Positions 1 to 8,511 are shown, counted from the first letter of the stretch. The stretch: DNA of 64,000 nucleotides from an uncultured Collinsella sp. (GCA_902470765.1 CABRHW010000001.1:62001-126000); one strand, 5' to 3'. The notes: a model not told the origin generated them from the sequence alone. Translations and numbers: made by a program.

Positions 1-423
1 CATCCAAACCAGCAGCGCCACCAGCGGCACCGAGATGCTCGCCGGCACACCAAAGAGGGCAAGACCGCTCGCGATACCCGCAAACTCCGAAATGGTCACG
101 GCCGTATTAGCGATCAGCAGCGCCGCCATGGCCAGCACGCTCCTGCGCACGCCAAAGCGCTCGCGGATGAGCGAGGCCAAGCCCTTGCCTGTGACGCAGC
201 CACAACGCGCCGCAGTCTCCTGCGTCACGATAAGCAGCACGGTCATGACGGGAAGCATCCACAGCATCTTGTAGCCATAGCTGGCACCGGCGCTGGAATA
301 CGTGGCGATGCCGCCGGCGTCATTGCCCGAAAGCGCCGCCAGAAGGCCAGGGCCCATGGCGCCAAAGATGGCCGCGATGGTCAGCTTTTGCTTGGTGCTC
401 GCCTTTTGCTTCGTGTTTTGCAC
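1..423 (-). CDS. NRAMP-family divalent metal transporter (3' part missing)
   Basis: Only the N-terminal ~141 residues are in the window; the gene runs off the left edge. After a short Lys-rich cytoplasmic tail, the segment G-P-G-L-L-A-A-L-S-G-N-D-A-G-G is the TM1 metal-site signature region of the NRAMP (MntH/DMT1) family, with the expected D and N. Further hydrophobic helices follow. The family imports Mn2+, Fe2+ or related ions by proton symport; the actual substrate cannot be read here. I chose the GTG at 423 because AGGTGG lies six bases upstream and overlaps the stop of the preceding gene. The eight-base gap to the CBS/MgtE-N gene implies co-transcription with it. Confidence 0.85.
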   Translation of the reverse strand, partial: MQNTKQKASTKQKLTIAAIFGAMGPGLLAALSGNDAGGIATYSSAGASYGYKMLWMLPVMTVLLIVTQETAARCGCVTGKGLASLIRERFGVRRSVLAMAALLIANTAVTISEFAGIASGLALFGVPASISVPLVALLVWM

Positions 424-431
424 GCGACCAC

Positions 432-2276
432 CTAACCCATGACTGACATGGTGAGCAGCACCGCGGCGATGCAGTACGCCACACACGAGATCATGACGGC
501 AATGACGTTCATGGCGGTGCCCGATGTATTGAGGTCGTGCTCGTCACGCCAGAACAACACCATCAGGTAAATCACGGCGCTCATGTTGCCGATCAGGCAG
601 ACGATGGCCGCGATGTTAAAGCAGCCGGTAAAGAGCTGCTCTTCAAACATGGGCGCGTCGAGGAATGCGGCGGTGCGCACCAGCTGGGCGCATAGGTAGG
701 TCACGAGCGACAGAATCAGGCCCATGCCCGTGCTCTGGAAGAAAAATCCCAGATACGGCTTGGGCTCATCGTCATGGCCGTCGTATTCCAAGAAGTAGTT
801 CTTGACAAACGACACCATACGCGAGGCAGCCAGCAGCACGAGCGGCATGGCGCACATGGGGAACACCACCAGATGCGCCGAGCCCAGCGCCGTCCCAAGC
901 ACCGTTGCCATGATGCACGAGGCAATGCCCCACACGACAACCCAGTACTGGCGATGCACAAACCAGCTGAGCACATTCGTCGAATCGTCGGACGCGCTAT
1001 CGCCCGAGCCAACGCCTGCGATCTGCAGGTCCTCCTGGTGCTCCTCGGCGATAACATCCATGGCGTCGTCAAAGGTCACGATACCCAAGATGTGACGATT
1101 CTCGTCGCAAACGGGGATGGCGACCAAGTCGTACTTGGTCATCTCGTCCGTTACGTCTTCCTGGTCATCGTCGGGCGATACATAAACCAGGTCGCGATAG
1201 GCCAGCTGGCCCAGCGTGGCGTCGCGGTCGGCCACGATGAGCGTGCGCAGCGAAAGCACGCCGGTGAGCATGCCGCTCGGGTCCTCGGTATAGACGTAGT
1301 AGACGCTCTCGAAGTCCTCGTCGAGCTTGCGAATCGCCTCGATGGCGTCACCGACCGTCGCCGTAGCGGGCAGGGAGACAAACTCCGAGGTCATGATACG
1401 GCCGGCGGTGTTGTCCTCATAGCCCAGCAGGTTACGAATCGCCTTCTCCTCCTGAACGCCCATCAGGCGCAAAAGCTTCTCGGCCTTCTCGTAATCGAGC
1501 TCGTCGATCAGGTCGGCGGCGTCGTCCGGGTCCATCATGGCCAGCATCGACGATGCGTCCGTGTCGGACAGGCCCTCGAGCATCTCGGTCATAAGCTCGT
1601 CGTCATCGAACTCCGAGATGGCCTCGGCGGCCTGGGCGGTATCGAGTTGCGCGAACACCTGCGCACGCAGGCGCGGGTCGAGCTGTTCGATAATGTCGGC
1701 AATGTCGGCAGGGTGCAGCTCTCCAAGCGTCTTGTGCGACACCGAAAGCTGGATGTTTTTAGTCGAACGATCGAGCAGGTCCATGTAGGACCAGGCGATG
1801 ATATCCTCGCCGAGCGGTTTGCCCAGGTGCTTCATAAAGCCCTCGACGACATGCTCGAGTGTGGGGCTGATCGCGCGCAGCAGACCGCGGGCGCCAACTT
1901 CGGCACCCAGCAGGCGCAGCTGATTTTCGCCCGACATGGAAAACTTGATGTCGTTTACGCGCACGACCTTCATGCCCTGCGTGTCGACAATCTGTTTGTT
2001 GAGCACGTCGCGCGCGAGCAAGAGTTCGGTCGGCTGCAGGTACGAAAAACGGATTTCGGTGGCCGGCGACTTAAGGTGCACACCAGTCTCGTCGATACGG
2101 TCGACCCATTTGCGCCAGCTGATCATAAACGGCGTCTTACCGGGTCCGCGGAACGCGAGCGATGTCACGTGCGGAAAAACTTCGCCGGTAGCAATGCCAA
2201 AATCGTTCACAACGCCGAGCTTTTCGCCATCGACGTCCAAGACCGGCAGTTTGAGCATCTCACTCAGATAATTCAC
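432..2276 (-). CDS. PRC-barrel / MgtE-N / CBS-domain membrane protein
   Basis: A 614-residue protein beginning with GTG. Residues ~1-150 look like two PRC-barrel-type modules (L-P-V-L-D-V-D-G-E-K-L-G-V-V). About 180-290 resemble the MgtE N-domain of short helical repeats (L-H-P-A-D-I-A-D-I-I-E-Q-L, then D-P-D-D-A-A-D-L). About 290-420 form a CBS pair. From ~440 there are about five hydrophobic helices. The cytoplasmic half matches the Mg2+-sensing part of MgtE, but the membrane half is not the canonical MgtE pore. It sits directly before the NRAMP gene, so it probably gates, senses for or assists that metal transporter; this role is inferred. An independent divalent-cation transporter is the alternative. 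Confidence 0.8.
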   Translation of the reverse strand: MNYLSEMLKLPVLDVDGEKLGVVNDFGIATGEVFPHVTSLAFRGPGKTPFMISWRKWVDRIDETGVHLKSPATEIRFSYLQPTELLLARDVLNKQIVDTQGMKVVRVNDIKFSMSGENQLRLLGAEVGARGLLRAISPTLEHVVEGFMKHLGKPLGEDIIAWSYMDLLDRSTKNIQLSVSHKTLGELHPADIADIIEQLDPRLRAQVFAQLDTAQAAEAISEFDDDELMTEMLEGLSDTDASSMLAMMDPDDAADLIDELDYEKAEKLLRLMGVQEEKAIRNLLGYEDNTAGRIMTSEFVSLPATATVGDAIEAIRKLDEDFESVYYVYTEDPSGMLTGVLSLRTLIVADRDATLGQLAYRDLVYVSPDDDQEDVTDEMTKYDLVAIPVCDENRHILGIVTFDDAMDVIAEEHQEDLQIAGVGSGDSASDDSTNVLSWFVHRQYWVVVWGIASCIMATVLGTALGSAHLVVFPMCAMPLVLLAASRMVSFVKNYFLEYDGHDDEPKPYLGFFFQSTGMGLILSLVTYLCAQLVRTAAFLDAPMFEEQLFTGCFNIAAIVCLIGNMSAVIYLMVLFWRDEHDLNTSGTAMNVIAVMISCVAYCIAAVLLTMSVMG

Positions 2277-2412
2277 TGGTGCTCCCCATCATTATTCCTT
2301 CGGACTGCGGCCATACCGGCACGCCATCCGTGGACTTTTAGATATGTATACGCATGCGCGGGCGGCACGCCGCTCGGCGCTCACACCCCGTGCATGCGCA
2401 AGAAGCACCTGC

Positions 2413-2474
2413 AAGGGGTCATCGACTGTATGGTCGAGGTTTGGATTTCACCTGCAACCTTTCTCTTGACCCTT
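2413..2474 (-). promoter_or_regulatory. Possible structured 5' leader (three-way junction) before the metal-transport operon
   Basis: On the minus strand AAGGGTCA pairs with TGACCCCTT (one bulged C), enclosing two hairpins: AGGTT/AACCT with a 14-nt loop and TCGAC/GTCGA with a 6-nt loop. Together they make a 62-nt three-way junction about 140 bases before the GTG of the CBS/MgtE-N gene. It matches neither the M-box nor the yybP-ykoY consensus that I can recall. A second GC-rich hairpin follows at ~2350-2400. A metal riboswitch is conceivable but only inferred. The rest of the 2277-2596 gap shows no gene. Confidence 0.35.
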
Positions 2475-2487
2475 GTTATCCGCAGTA

Positions 2488-2496
2488 ACTATAGCA
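2488..2496 (-). promoter_or_regulatory. Putative extended -10 promoter
   Basis: The minus strand reads TGC-TATAGT, an extended -10 box, a few bases upstream of the three-way-junction leader. No convincing -35 hexamer is visible. The position would place transcription start just before the folded leader. Confidence 0.35.
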
Positions 2497-2570
2497 TCAG
2501 CATCGCGCTGTGGCGCCATATTTATGCTCCAAACATCACAGGCATACCAAACGCTGACGCATCCGTGACA

Positions 2571-2602
2571 TAGTCATTGGGAACGTTCTTAAATGACTAG
2601 TC
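2571..2602. repeat. REP-like palindromic unit at a stop codon
   Basis: The arms TAGTCATT and AATGACTA flank a short loop containing GGGAACGTTCTTA. The same unit opens the larger repeats at 11097 and 14763. The right arm contains the TAG stop codon of the NodB-like gene that ends at 2597, so the element overlaps the gene end. Confidence 0.6.
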
Positions 2603-4015
2603 TGTGGTGTCGTCATCTTCGACGAGCTGGGGGAACACGGCGTTTTTGGGCATGGCGACCTTCGTCAGCGAGGTGAGCTTTTTGCTCAGCGATGCGTCCG
2701 TCTTAACCAGATCGCTCAACGTCACGATTTTGTAGCCGTCGGCAATAAGCCCATCGATAATCTGCGGCAACGCCTCGAGCGTCTGCTCGGCGCACTTATC
2801 GTTATCGGTCAGCAGCACAATGTTGCCTGGCGTCACCGAATCGAGCACCGTCGAGACTTGCTCGTCGGCACCGTTGAGCAGCCAGTCGCCCGAATCGATA
2901 TTCCACGAGACCACGGCAGACACCAGGTCCATCGCATCAATCCAGTTTTGCTCGTCAAAGGCTGCGTAGGGAGCACGCAGAAGCATCGTCGACGTTCCGG
3001 TCGCGGACTTGATCGCCTCGGTGCCCTTCGAAACCTGCTCGCGCACCGCATCGCGGTCCTGGCCCTTGAGCGATTCGTCACGGTAACTGTTGGAGCCGAC
3101 CTCGCAGCCGGCATCGACAATCGCCTTGGCCGTGGCGGGCGAGGCCTCGGCCGCATCGCCCGACAGGAAGAACGTCGCGGTGACGCCCTTTTCCTTGAGC
3201 ACCTGCAAGATCTGCTTGGTCGCGCCGCTCGGGCCCTCATCAAACGTCAGCGCCACGTACTTTTCGTTGCCCTTGGGCGCCACGCTCGCGCACTCGACCA
3301 CGCAATCGGTGGCGGGCACGACCTCGCCACGGTCCTGCGTCTTGCCAGATTGCTCGCCGATCCACACCTCAGAGCGACCCTGGATACCCCACGTCTTAAC
3401 GTATTCGATGGCACCCGTGCCCTCGACCTTGAGCTTGGGCTCGATAACCGTCGCCTGGACCTCGTGCTTCTCATACGTGTCGCGGCCGTCCTTGACCGTC
3501 ACCTTCTCGCCGCCCGTAAGCTCGCGGCTTTTCCACTTGCCCTGTTTTATGCGCTTGCCGTCCACCTTTACCGACAGCTTTTCGCCGCCATGGCGGGTCA
3601 GCACGCTGTCGTCAACAGCCAGCAGGTCCCCGGCATCGTAGGTATCGGCCAGCTCCTGGTCGTCGATGAGATTTTGCAGCGTAGAGCCGACGCGCACCGC
3701 AGTCTCCTGGCCATTGAGGACGACATCCACGCTGCGGTTGACGTAGCCCACGACGGCAGCGATAAACAACACGAGCGCACAACCCACGGCAATAAGCGCA
3801 TAGGGCAGGCGAGACGAACGACGGGGCGTGCGGCTGTTGCCGATGCGAGCGCTGCGGTCGCTAAAGCCGCGGCTATGGTTGAGATACATCGCGCCGGGCT
3901 TACGGTGACGCTTACGGTGACGCTTGCGCTGACCGCTGGGCAGCTGCCCCAGGTCGCGGCGCGCCGTCGGACGCGCACCCGAGCGCCTGTTTAAGTTAGA
4001 TCCGTTTTGACGCAT
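2597..4015 (-). CDS. Membrane-anchored NodB-family (polysaccharide deacetylase-like) protein, degenerate
   Basis: A 472-residue protein with an Arg/Lys-rich cytoplasmic head (~1-70), one transmembrane helix (~72-92), an extracytoplasmic stretch resembling G5/YabE-like linker modules, and a C-terminal NodB fold from ~250. The first NodB motif reads T-F-D-E-G-P instead of T-F-D-D-G-P. The metal-binding H-S-x-x-H motif is replaced by S-N-S-Y-R-D, so both zinc-ligand histidines are absent. The protein is therefore probably not an active metal-dependent deacetylase; a carbohydrate-binding or structural envelope role is more likely. The start has GGGAGG five bases upstream. Monocistronic position. 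Confidence 0.75.
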   Translation of the reverse strand: MRQNGSNLNRRSGARPTARRDLGQLPSGQRKRHRKRHRKPGAMYLNHSRGFSDRSARIGNSRTPRRSSRLPYALIAVGCALVLFIAAVVGYVNRSVDVVLNGQETAVRVGSTLQNLIDDQELADTYDAGDLLAVDDSVLTRHGGEKLSVKVDGKRIKQGKWKSRELTGGEKVTVKDGRDTYEKHEVQATVIEPKLKVEGTGAIEYVKTWGIQGRSEVWIGEQSGKTQDRGEVVPATDCVVECASVAPKGNEKYVALTFDEGPSGATKQILQVLKEKGVTATFFLSGDAAEASPATAKAIVDAGCEVGSNSYRDESLKGQDRDAVREQVSKGTEAIKSATGTSTMLLRAPYAAFDEQNWIDAMDLVSAVVSWNIDSGDWLLNGADEQVSTVLDSVTPGNIVLLTDNDKCAEQTLEALPQIIDGLIADGYKIVTLSDLVKTDASLSKKLTSLTKVAMPKNAVFPQLVEDDDTTD

Positions 4016-4038
4016 GTGCCCTCCCCCATAAACGCAGC

Positions 4039-4064
4039 AAGCCGGAGCAACAGGTCTCCGGCTT
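4039..4064 (-). terminator. Hairpin terminator-like element after the PRC/YtxH pair
   Basis: AAGCCGGAG and CTCCGGCTT form a 9-bp stem with an 8-nt loop in the 72-bp gap downstream of the PRC-barrel gene. The U-tract is poor, so it may be weak or act only as a 3' end stabiliser. Confidence 0.5.
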
Positions 4065-4087
4065 GTCTCCCGTCATTTGGTACGTCG

Positions 4088-4843
4088 CTATTTGCTAGCT
4101 TTCGACGAGCCCCCGCTCGCCTTTTGATATTCGTCCTTAAAGGCCTTGAACATACCACGCGTCTTGCCGAGCTGCTTGCCCAGCGCGCGGCTGCCCTTGT
4201 CCACGGCGACCGAACCCTTGTCATCGAGCACCTTGGCGCCCTTCTTGACCTTATCGCCCACCGCGACGCTTGCCTCGGCAGCCTTTGCGGCGGCGCCGCC
4301 CGAATACCCGAGCGACTTGACCTCGTCCGAAACGATCATCGCGCCGTCCGCATAGCCGCGCAGCATCGTCGGTGGCATCTGCGTGTCGCCCACCAGCACA
4401 CTCGAGGCAGTGCCGGCGGTCACGTAGAACGTCTGCACGACGCCCGAACGCGGCTTGAACTCCACATCCGAGCAATAGCCGACGACATCGCCCGACTCCG
4501 TGCGCACGTCCATGCCAACCCAGATAATGCAATCGTCCAGGTTGATGTCGAGGCGCTTGGCCGCAGCGGTATCGTAGGTGCCCTTGACGTCATCAACCGC
4601 GATGGCGCCCTCGTAGACGCCAATGGCATCGAGCGCCACAAATCGGTCGGGGCGCTCGATCATACCCGCGATATCGGACTGGCGAACCATAAAGCCCACC
4701 ACGCGCGTACCGCCCGGGGTAAAGACCGGAAAGTGAATCTTGCCGAGCTTTTTAGGGCTGCGCGGCGTGCCGTCTTTTTTGGTGCGCTTGTCCTCGGTAG
4801 GTTTGCGATAGATCTTGGCGCCGACAAAATCCCCGGCGCGCAT
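4088..4843 (-). CDS. PRC-barrel domain protein
   Basis: A 251-residue, probably cytosolic protein. Two PRC-barrel-like modules can be traced: ~1-80 (M-R-A-G-D-F-V-G-A-K-I-Y, then V-V-G-F-M-V) and ~85-165 (T-E-S-G-D-V-V-G-Y-C-S-D-V-E-F). A Lys/Gly/Ser-rich tail follows. PRC barrels are found in ribosome-maturation and photosynthetic-centre proteins and in stress-linked envelope proteins; no specific role can be assigned. Its ATG overlaps the TAA of the upstream YtxH gene, so the two are translationally coupled and probably work together, perhaps at the membrane. Confidence 0.75.
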   Translation of the reverse strand: MRAGDFVGAKIYRKPTEDKRTKKDGTPRSPKKLGKIHFPVFTPGGTRVVGFMVRQSDIAGMIERPDRFVALDAIGVYEGAIAVDDVKGTYDTAAAKRLDINLDDCIIWVGMDVRTESGDVVGYCSDVEFKPRSGVVQTFYVTAGTASSVLVGDTQMPPTMLRGYADGAMIVSDEVKSLGYSGGAAAKAAEASVAVGDKVKKGAKVLDDKGSVAVDKGSRALGKQLGKTRGMFKAFKDEYQKASGGSSKASK

Positions 4844-5232
4844 TATGCCTCGGTCGAAGGCTCCGCGGCCTCGGTGTCGGCCTCGACGGCGTTTTCGACC
4901 ACGACATCGGCGGCGGGCGTCACGTTGCCGCCCGAGATGGCGTCGTTGAGCTGCTCGCGCAGCTGGTCCATGCGCTCGCGGGCAAGGTCAACCTTGGCAC
5001 GCAGGTCATCGGTCTTGGCGTCGACCATCGGGCCAAAATCGTTGACCGCGGCGCGGGCCTCCTCGGCACCGTGCTCGTAGGTGTCGCGCATGTTATCCCA
5101 GGCGTCGTTGGCGATATCGGCAGCCATGGCGCGGGTCTCGGCGCCCGAGCGCGGAGCCAGGGCGACGCCGATGATGGCGCCGGCGGCAGCACCGAAGAGC
5201 GCACCCGAGATAAAGTTGAAAGTCTTACCCAT
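4843..5232 (-). CDS. YtxH-family small membrane-associated protein
   Basis: About 129 residues. The N-terminal G-A-L-F-G-A-A-A-G-A-I-I-G-V-A-L-A-P-R-S-G is the hallmark of the YtxH family: a Gly/Ala-rich membrane helix followed by A-P-x-S-G. After it comes an amphipathic, charged helical region that may form a coiled coil. The family is general-stress related and its biochemical role is unknown. I chose the ATG at 5232 because AGGAGAGG is seven bases upstream; the ATG six bases earlier abuts the SD. It forms an operon with the PRC-barrel gene. Confidence 0.75.
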   Translation of the reverse strand: MGKTFNFISGALFGAAAGAIIGVALAPRSGAETRAMAADIANDAWDNMRDTYEHGAEEARAAVNDFGPMVDAKTDDLRAKVDLARERMDQLREQLNDAISGGNVTPAADVVVENAVEADTEAAEPSTEA

Positions 5233-5368
5233 GTTCATTCCTCTCCTGCGGGCACCTCGGCGCCCACCGTTTGAATGCTGTCCATTATACCCGCAGCACA
5301 GCGCTTGCCGTCTTGCTCATCTGCGTACGGTAAAGGCGCAGGTACATGATGGTGATAAGCGAGTGAGC

Positions 5369-6214
5369 CTACTCCTGCGGCACGGCCGGCATGGCCACCG
5401 TGGCGGCCGGGTCTTCGCCGGCGCCGTCAACGAGCGGCAGCGCTCCCTCGTGCACGGGGGCAACCGGAGCCGTCGCCGCGCCACCGTAGACGGCAGCAGG
5501 GGCCTCGTGGCTTTCGGCGGTCGCTCCCTCGGTATCGATTGCCTCCTGCGGTTCGTCGTCAAAGCTCGGGACGCCCTGGGGCTCCGCGGGCTCGGGCTCG
5601 GAAGCCGCCTCAGCAGGCGCCTCGTCGACAGGATCGACGGCAGCCTCGACAGGCACATCGCCCTCGGTCGTGTCCCCGGCCTCGTCCTCGGCGTTCGCGG
5701 CGGCGACGGCCTCGTGCGGATCCTTGCCCTCGGCCTCGGCACGCATGCCCAGCACCAGGTTGCGCAGGCCCGCGACCGTACCGTCCACATCGGGAGCGGG
5801 CTGGTCGGCATGCAGATAGGCCCAATCCATCATAAAGGTCGCCGAAGACAGCGCGCCGATGGCCAGCGCGTCGTCGGGACACGAAAGCTCAACCTCAAAG
5901 ACACGCTCATCGTGCTCGCTCGCACGAGTGCGGCCGCACGAAATGCTGCCGGCAAGCCCGGTCTCGTTCATGAGCTCGACCGTCACGTGCTCCAGCAGAT
6001 GGCAAAGCTCGGTCTGGCCCATGCAGTCCTGGAACTCGCGACCGGAATCGCCCAGGCACAGATGCTTGGCAATCGCGGGCACCAGGTAGTACACGCGCGC
6101 CGTGGCTTCGATGTCCTCCGAGGTCATGAGCGGCATGCCGGGGTTCACCAGCACATGCGCGCAGATCTTGTCCTCGCTGACGGTGACCTTAAGGATGTTG
6201 AACAGGCCTGCCAT
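5369..6214 (-). CDS. Stand-alone cyanophycin-synthetase-like N-terminal domain protein
   Basis: A 281-residue protein. Residues ~60-120 contain H-L-L-E-H-V-T-V-E-L-M, then G-L-A-G, then G-R-T-R-A-S-E. These strongly resemble the H-x-x-E-H-x-x-L-E-L / G-x-T-R signature of the cyanophycin synthetase N-domain. No ATP-grasp or Mur-ligase domain follows. The C-terminal ~120 residues are an acidic Ala/Glu/Pro-rich low-complexity tail. In full-length CphA this domain helps bind the growing polymer; a free copy could be a binding or regulatory protein. Function unknown; the assignment rests on motifs only. It is followed 24 bases upstream by a CorC-type transporter gene reading the same way. Confidence 0.6.
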   Translation of the reverse strand: MAGLFNILKVTVSEDKICAHVLVNPGMPLMTSEDIEATARVYYLVPAIAKHLCLGDSGREFQDCMGQTELCHLLEHVTVELMNETGLAGSISCGRTRASEHDERVFEVELSCPDDALAIGALSSATFMMDWAYLHADQPAPDVDGTVAGLRNLVLGMRAEAEGKDPHEAVAAANAEDEAGDTTEGDVPVEAAVDPVDEAPAEAASEPEPAEPQGVPSFDDEPQEAIDTEGATAESHEAPAAVYGGAATAPVAPVHEGALPLVDGAGEDPAATVAMPAVPQE

Positions 6215-6238
6215 AACTCTCCCCTACTCTTCCTTGCC

Positions 6239-7612
6239 CTACTCGTCGCCGTCGTGCGGGTCCGCAGAGCCCGCACCCGACACCGTCGGCTTATCTGCCG
6301 AGGGCTCGGAATCCTTCTTATCGGTTTCGGCCGGAGCGATCACGCGAATGAGCGAGATGCGCTGGCCACGCATCGACTGCACCTTAAACTTGTACCCCGC
6401 GACCTCAAACACCTCTCCGATGTCGGGTACCGAGTCGCAAAGCTCCAAAATCCAGCCGGCGATGGTCTCATAATCATCGCTTTCCTCGAGCGGCCAACCA
6501 AGCTCAATCGCGTCATCGCACGAAAAACGCCCATCGACGAGCCACTCGCGGCGCGAAAGGCGCGTGAGGTACTTGTTGTCGGGGTCGAACTCGTCCTCGA
6601 TCTCGCCCACGATCTCCTCGACGATGTCCTCGATGGTGATGATGCCGGCCGTGCCACCGTACTCGTCCACGACCACTACGATCTGGTCGTGCGAGGTCTG
6701 CATCTCGGACAGCAACGGCAGGATGTCCTTGGTGTCGGGCACAAAGGTGGCGTCGCGCAAAAAGTCGGCGATGGGTTGGTCGCCCTTGCCGTCGAGCGAA
6801 GGCTGGATCAGGTCCTTGATGTGCGCGATGCCGGCGACGTTGTCGGGATCCTCGTGATAGACGGGGATGCGGCTAAAGCCGGTCTGGCGCATGGTGGACA
6901 GCACGTCGGCGACCGTCTCGTCGTCCTCGCACATGGTGGTGTCCACACGCGGCACCATGACCTCGCGGGCAACGGTGTCGCCCAGGTCGAAGATCTCGTG
7001 GATCATACGCTTTTCCTCGTCGAGCAGGTCGTCCTGCTCCGAGACCATGTACTTGATCTCTTCTTCCGAGACGTTCTGACGGTCGTCGGCACTCTTGATG
7101 CGCAGAATGCGGGCCAGGCCATCGGAGCAAGCGCCAGTCAGCCACACGAGCGGACGGGCGATCTTTTGGAAAAACGACAACGGTCCCACGACCTGCTTGG
7201 ACACGCCCTCGGCATTGGCCAGGCCGATGCGCTTGGGGACGAGCTCGCCGATCACGATGGACACGAAGGCGACCGCGACGGTGATGATGACCGGCGCCAG
7301 GCCGCGCGCGATGGCGGAGAGCGGCGCGATGCCAAAGCTCATGAGCCACGTGGCGAGCGGGTCGGACAGGCTCGTCGAGGCAACGGCGGACGAGGCGAAG
7401 CCCACGAGCGTGATGGCGACCTGGATGGTGGCGAGCAGCTGGTCGGAGTCGGCAGCCAGCTTAATGGCACGCTCGGCGCGCTTGTCGCCTTCCTCGGCCT
7501 CATGCTCCAGCACGGCGCGCTTGGCCGTGGTGAGCGCCATCTCGGACATAGAGAAGTAGCCGTTGATGAGGGTCAAAACGAGGGTAGTGATAAGGGAGAT
7601 GGTTATGTCCAT
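6239..7612 (-). CDS. CNNM/CorC (HlyC) family transporter with CBS pair
   Basis: A 457-residue protein with the full family order: CNNM/DUF21 transmembrane domain (~1-190, with G-Y-F-S-M-S-E-M-A-L near the start), a CBS pair (~205-330, containing V-M-V-P-R-V-D) and a CorC_HlyC transporter-associated domain (~350-440). Homologues extrude or regulate Mg2+/Co2+; the hemolysin label is historical. The C-terminal tail is low-complexity. No clear SD precedes the ATG at 7612, so the start is less certain than the domains. It is the second metal-related membrane protein in the first 8 kb. Confidence 0.85.
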   Translation of the reverse strand: MDITISLITTLVLTLINGYFSMSEMALTTAKRAVLEHEAEEGDKRAERAIKLAADSDQLLATIQVAITLVGFASSAVASTSLSDPLATWLMSFGIAPLSAIARGLAPVIITVAVAFVSIVIGELVPKRIGLANAEGVSKQVVGPLSFFQKIARPLVWLTGACSDGLARILRIKSADDRQNVSEEEIKYMVSEQDDLLDEEKRMIHEIFDLGDTVAREVMVPRVDTTMCEDDETVADVLSTMRQTGFSRIPVYHEDPDNVAGIAHIKDLIQPSLDGKGDQPIADFLRDATFVPDTKDILPLLSEMQTSHDQIVVVVDEYGGTAGIITIEDIVEEIVGEIEDEFDPDNKYLTRLSRREWLVDGRFSCDDAIELGWPLEESDDYETIAGWILELCDSVPDIGEVFEVAGYKFKVQSMRGQRISLIRVIAPAETDKKDSEPSADKPTVSGAGSADPHDGDE

Positions 7613-7720
7613 CGGGAGTTTCTCGAACCTCCAAGATTCGGGACGTTAGGTAGTAAGCGTAGGTGACGGATAGGGCAATTGCGCCGGTCGCCCGTGGGAG
7701 CAAGGGCATGGGCGCGGTCG

Positions 7721-8404
7721 CTAGATTACGAAGAGGATCACCGCCATGAACTGGAAGATGCTGCCGGCGAGCACCCACAAGTGGAAAACACTGTGCAGAT
7801 AGCGCACGTTTTTGGCGATATAGAACGGCACGCCCACGGTATAGCACACACCGCCGACGGCGAGCAGGGCAAGTGCCACGGGGTTGAGCAGCGACACGAG
7901 CTCGGGCAGCTTAAAGACGACGAGCCAGCCCATCAGCAGATAGACCAGGCCGCTTACCCAGTGCGGTTGACGCTCGCGCATAAAGCACTCGAGGGCGATG
8001 CCGATAATGGCGATGGCCCATACGGCAAAGAACAGCACGGCGCCGCCGTCGTTTGCGAGCGTGATGAGGCAAAACGGCGTATAGCTGCCGGCTATAAGCA
8101 GGTAGATGCAGCTGTGGTCGATGATGCGAAACACGCGCTTGGCGCGCGCGGGCTGAATCGCATGGTAGAGCGTGGAGGCTAGGTATTCGAGAATAATACT
8201 GGCGCCGTAGACGATTGCCGCGGCCATGTGGGCCGGGCCACCGCCGCGCAGTGCAGCGAATACGATCAGGAGCACCAGACCCGCGATACCCAGCAAGCAG
8301 CCGACACCATGGGTGACGGAGTTCATGATCTCCTCGCCCACCGTGTAGTGCGGAACGGCCGCGGCCTTGGGTCGCGGCTTGGAACTGTCGCTCGAATCGG
8401 ACAT
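7721..8404 (-). CDS. Hemolysin III / TrhA family membrane protein
   Basis: About 227 residues with seven hydrophobic helices. Family features are E-E-I-M-N-S-V-T-H-G near the N-terminus and the conserved late His region (H-S-V-F-H-L-W-V). The fold is related to PAQR receptors. Members contribute to membrane energetics and lipid homeostasis; cytolytic activity is not established for most. An earlier in-frame TTG (8422) exists, but the ATG at 8404 with GGAGG upstream is the more conventional start. The gene appears monocistronic. Confidence 0.8.
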   Translation of the reverse strand: MSDSSDSSKPRPKAAAVPHYTVGEEIMNSVTHGVGCLLGIAGLVLLIVFAALRGGGPAHMAAAIVYGASIILEYLASTLYHAIQPARAKRVFRIIDHSCIYLLIAGSYTPFCLITLANDGGAVLFFAVWAIAIIGIALECFMRERQPHWVSGLVYLLMGWLVVFKLPELVSLLNPVALALLAVGGVCYTVGVPFYIAKNVRYLHSVFHLWVLAGSIFQFMAVILFVI

Positions 8405-8511
8405 GCCGGTTACATCCTCCAACGTAAAGAGTTCTCAACACTATATCAAAGCGTCTGGGTGCGTGCGAAATTTGCACCATACGTGACCCTTTGTTTACCC
8501 ATTCTTTGCCT

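Noticed and set aside
2413..2474. M-box or yybP-ykoY metal riboswitch
   Set aside because: Neither the M-box core nor the conserved yybP-ykoY loops are visible; kept only as an unclassified structured leader.
774..2573. Long open frame on the plus strand opposite the CBS/MgtE-N gene
   Set aside because: Antisense shadow of a well-supported gene; no motif or SD.
5081..7666. Very long open frame on the plus strand opposite the CphA-N and CorC genes
   Set aside because: Its translation is Arg/His/Gly/Leu-rich, as expected for the antisense of GC-rich coding DNA; no domain, and the minus-strand genes have clear families.
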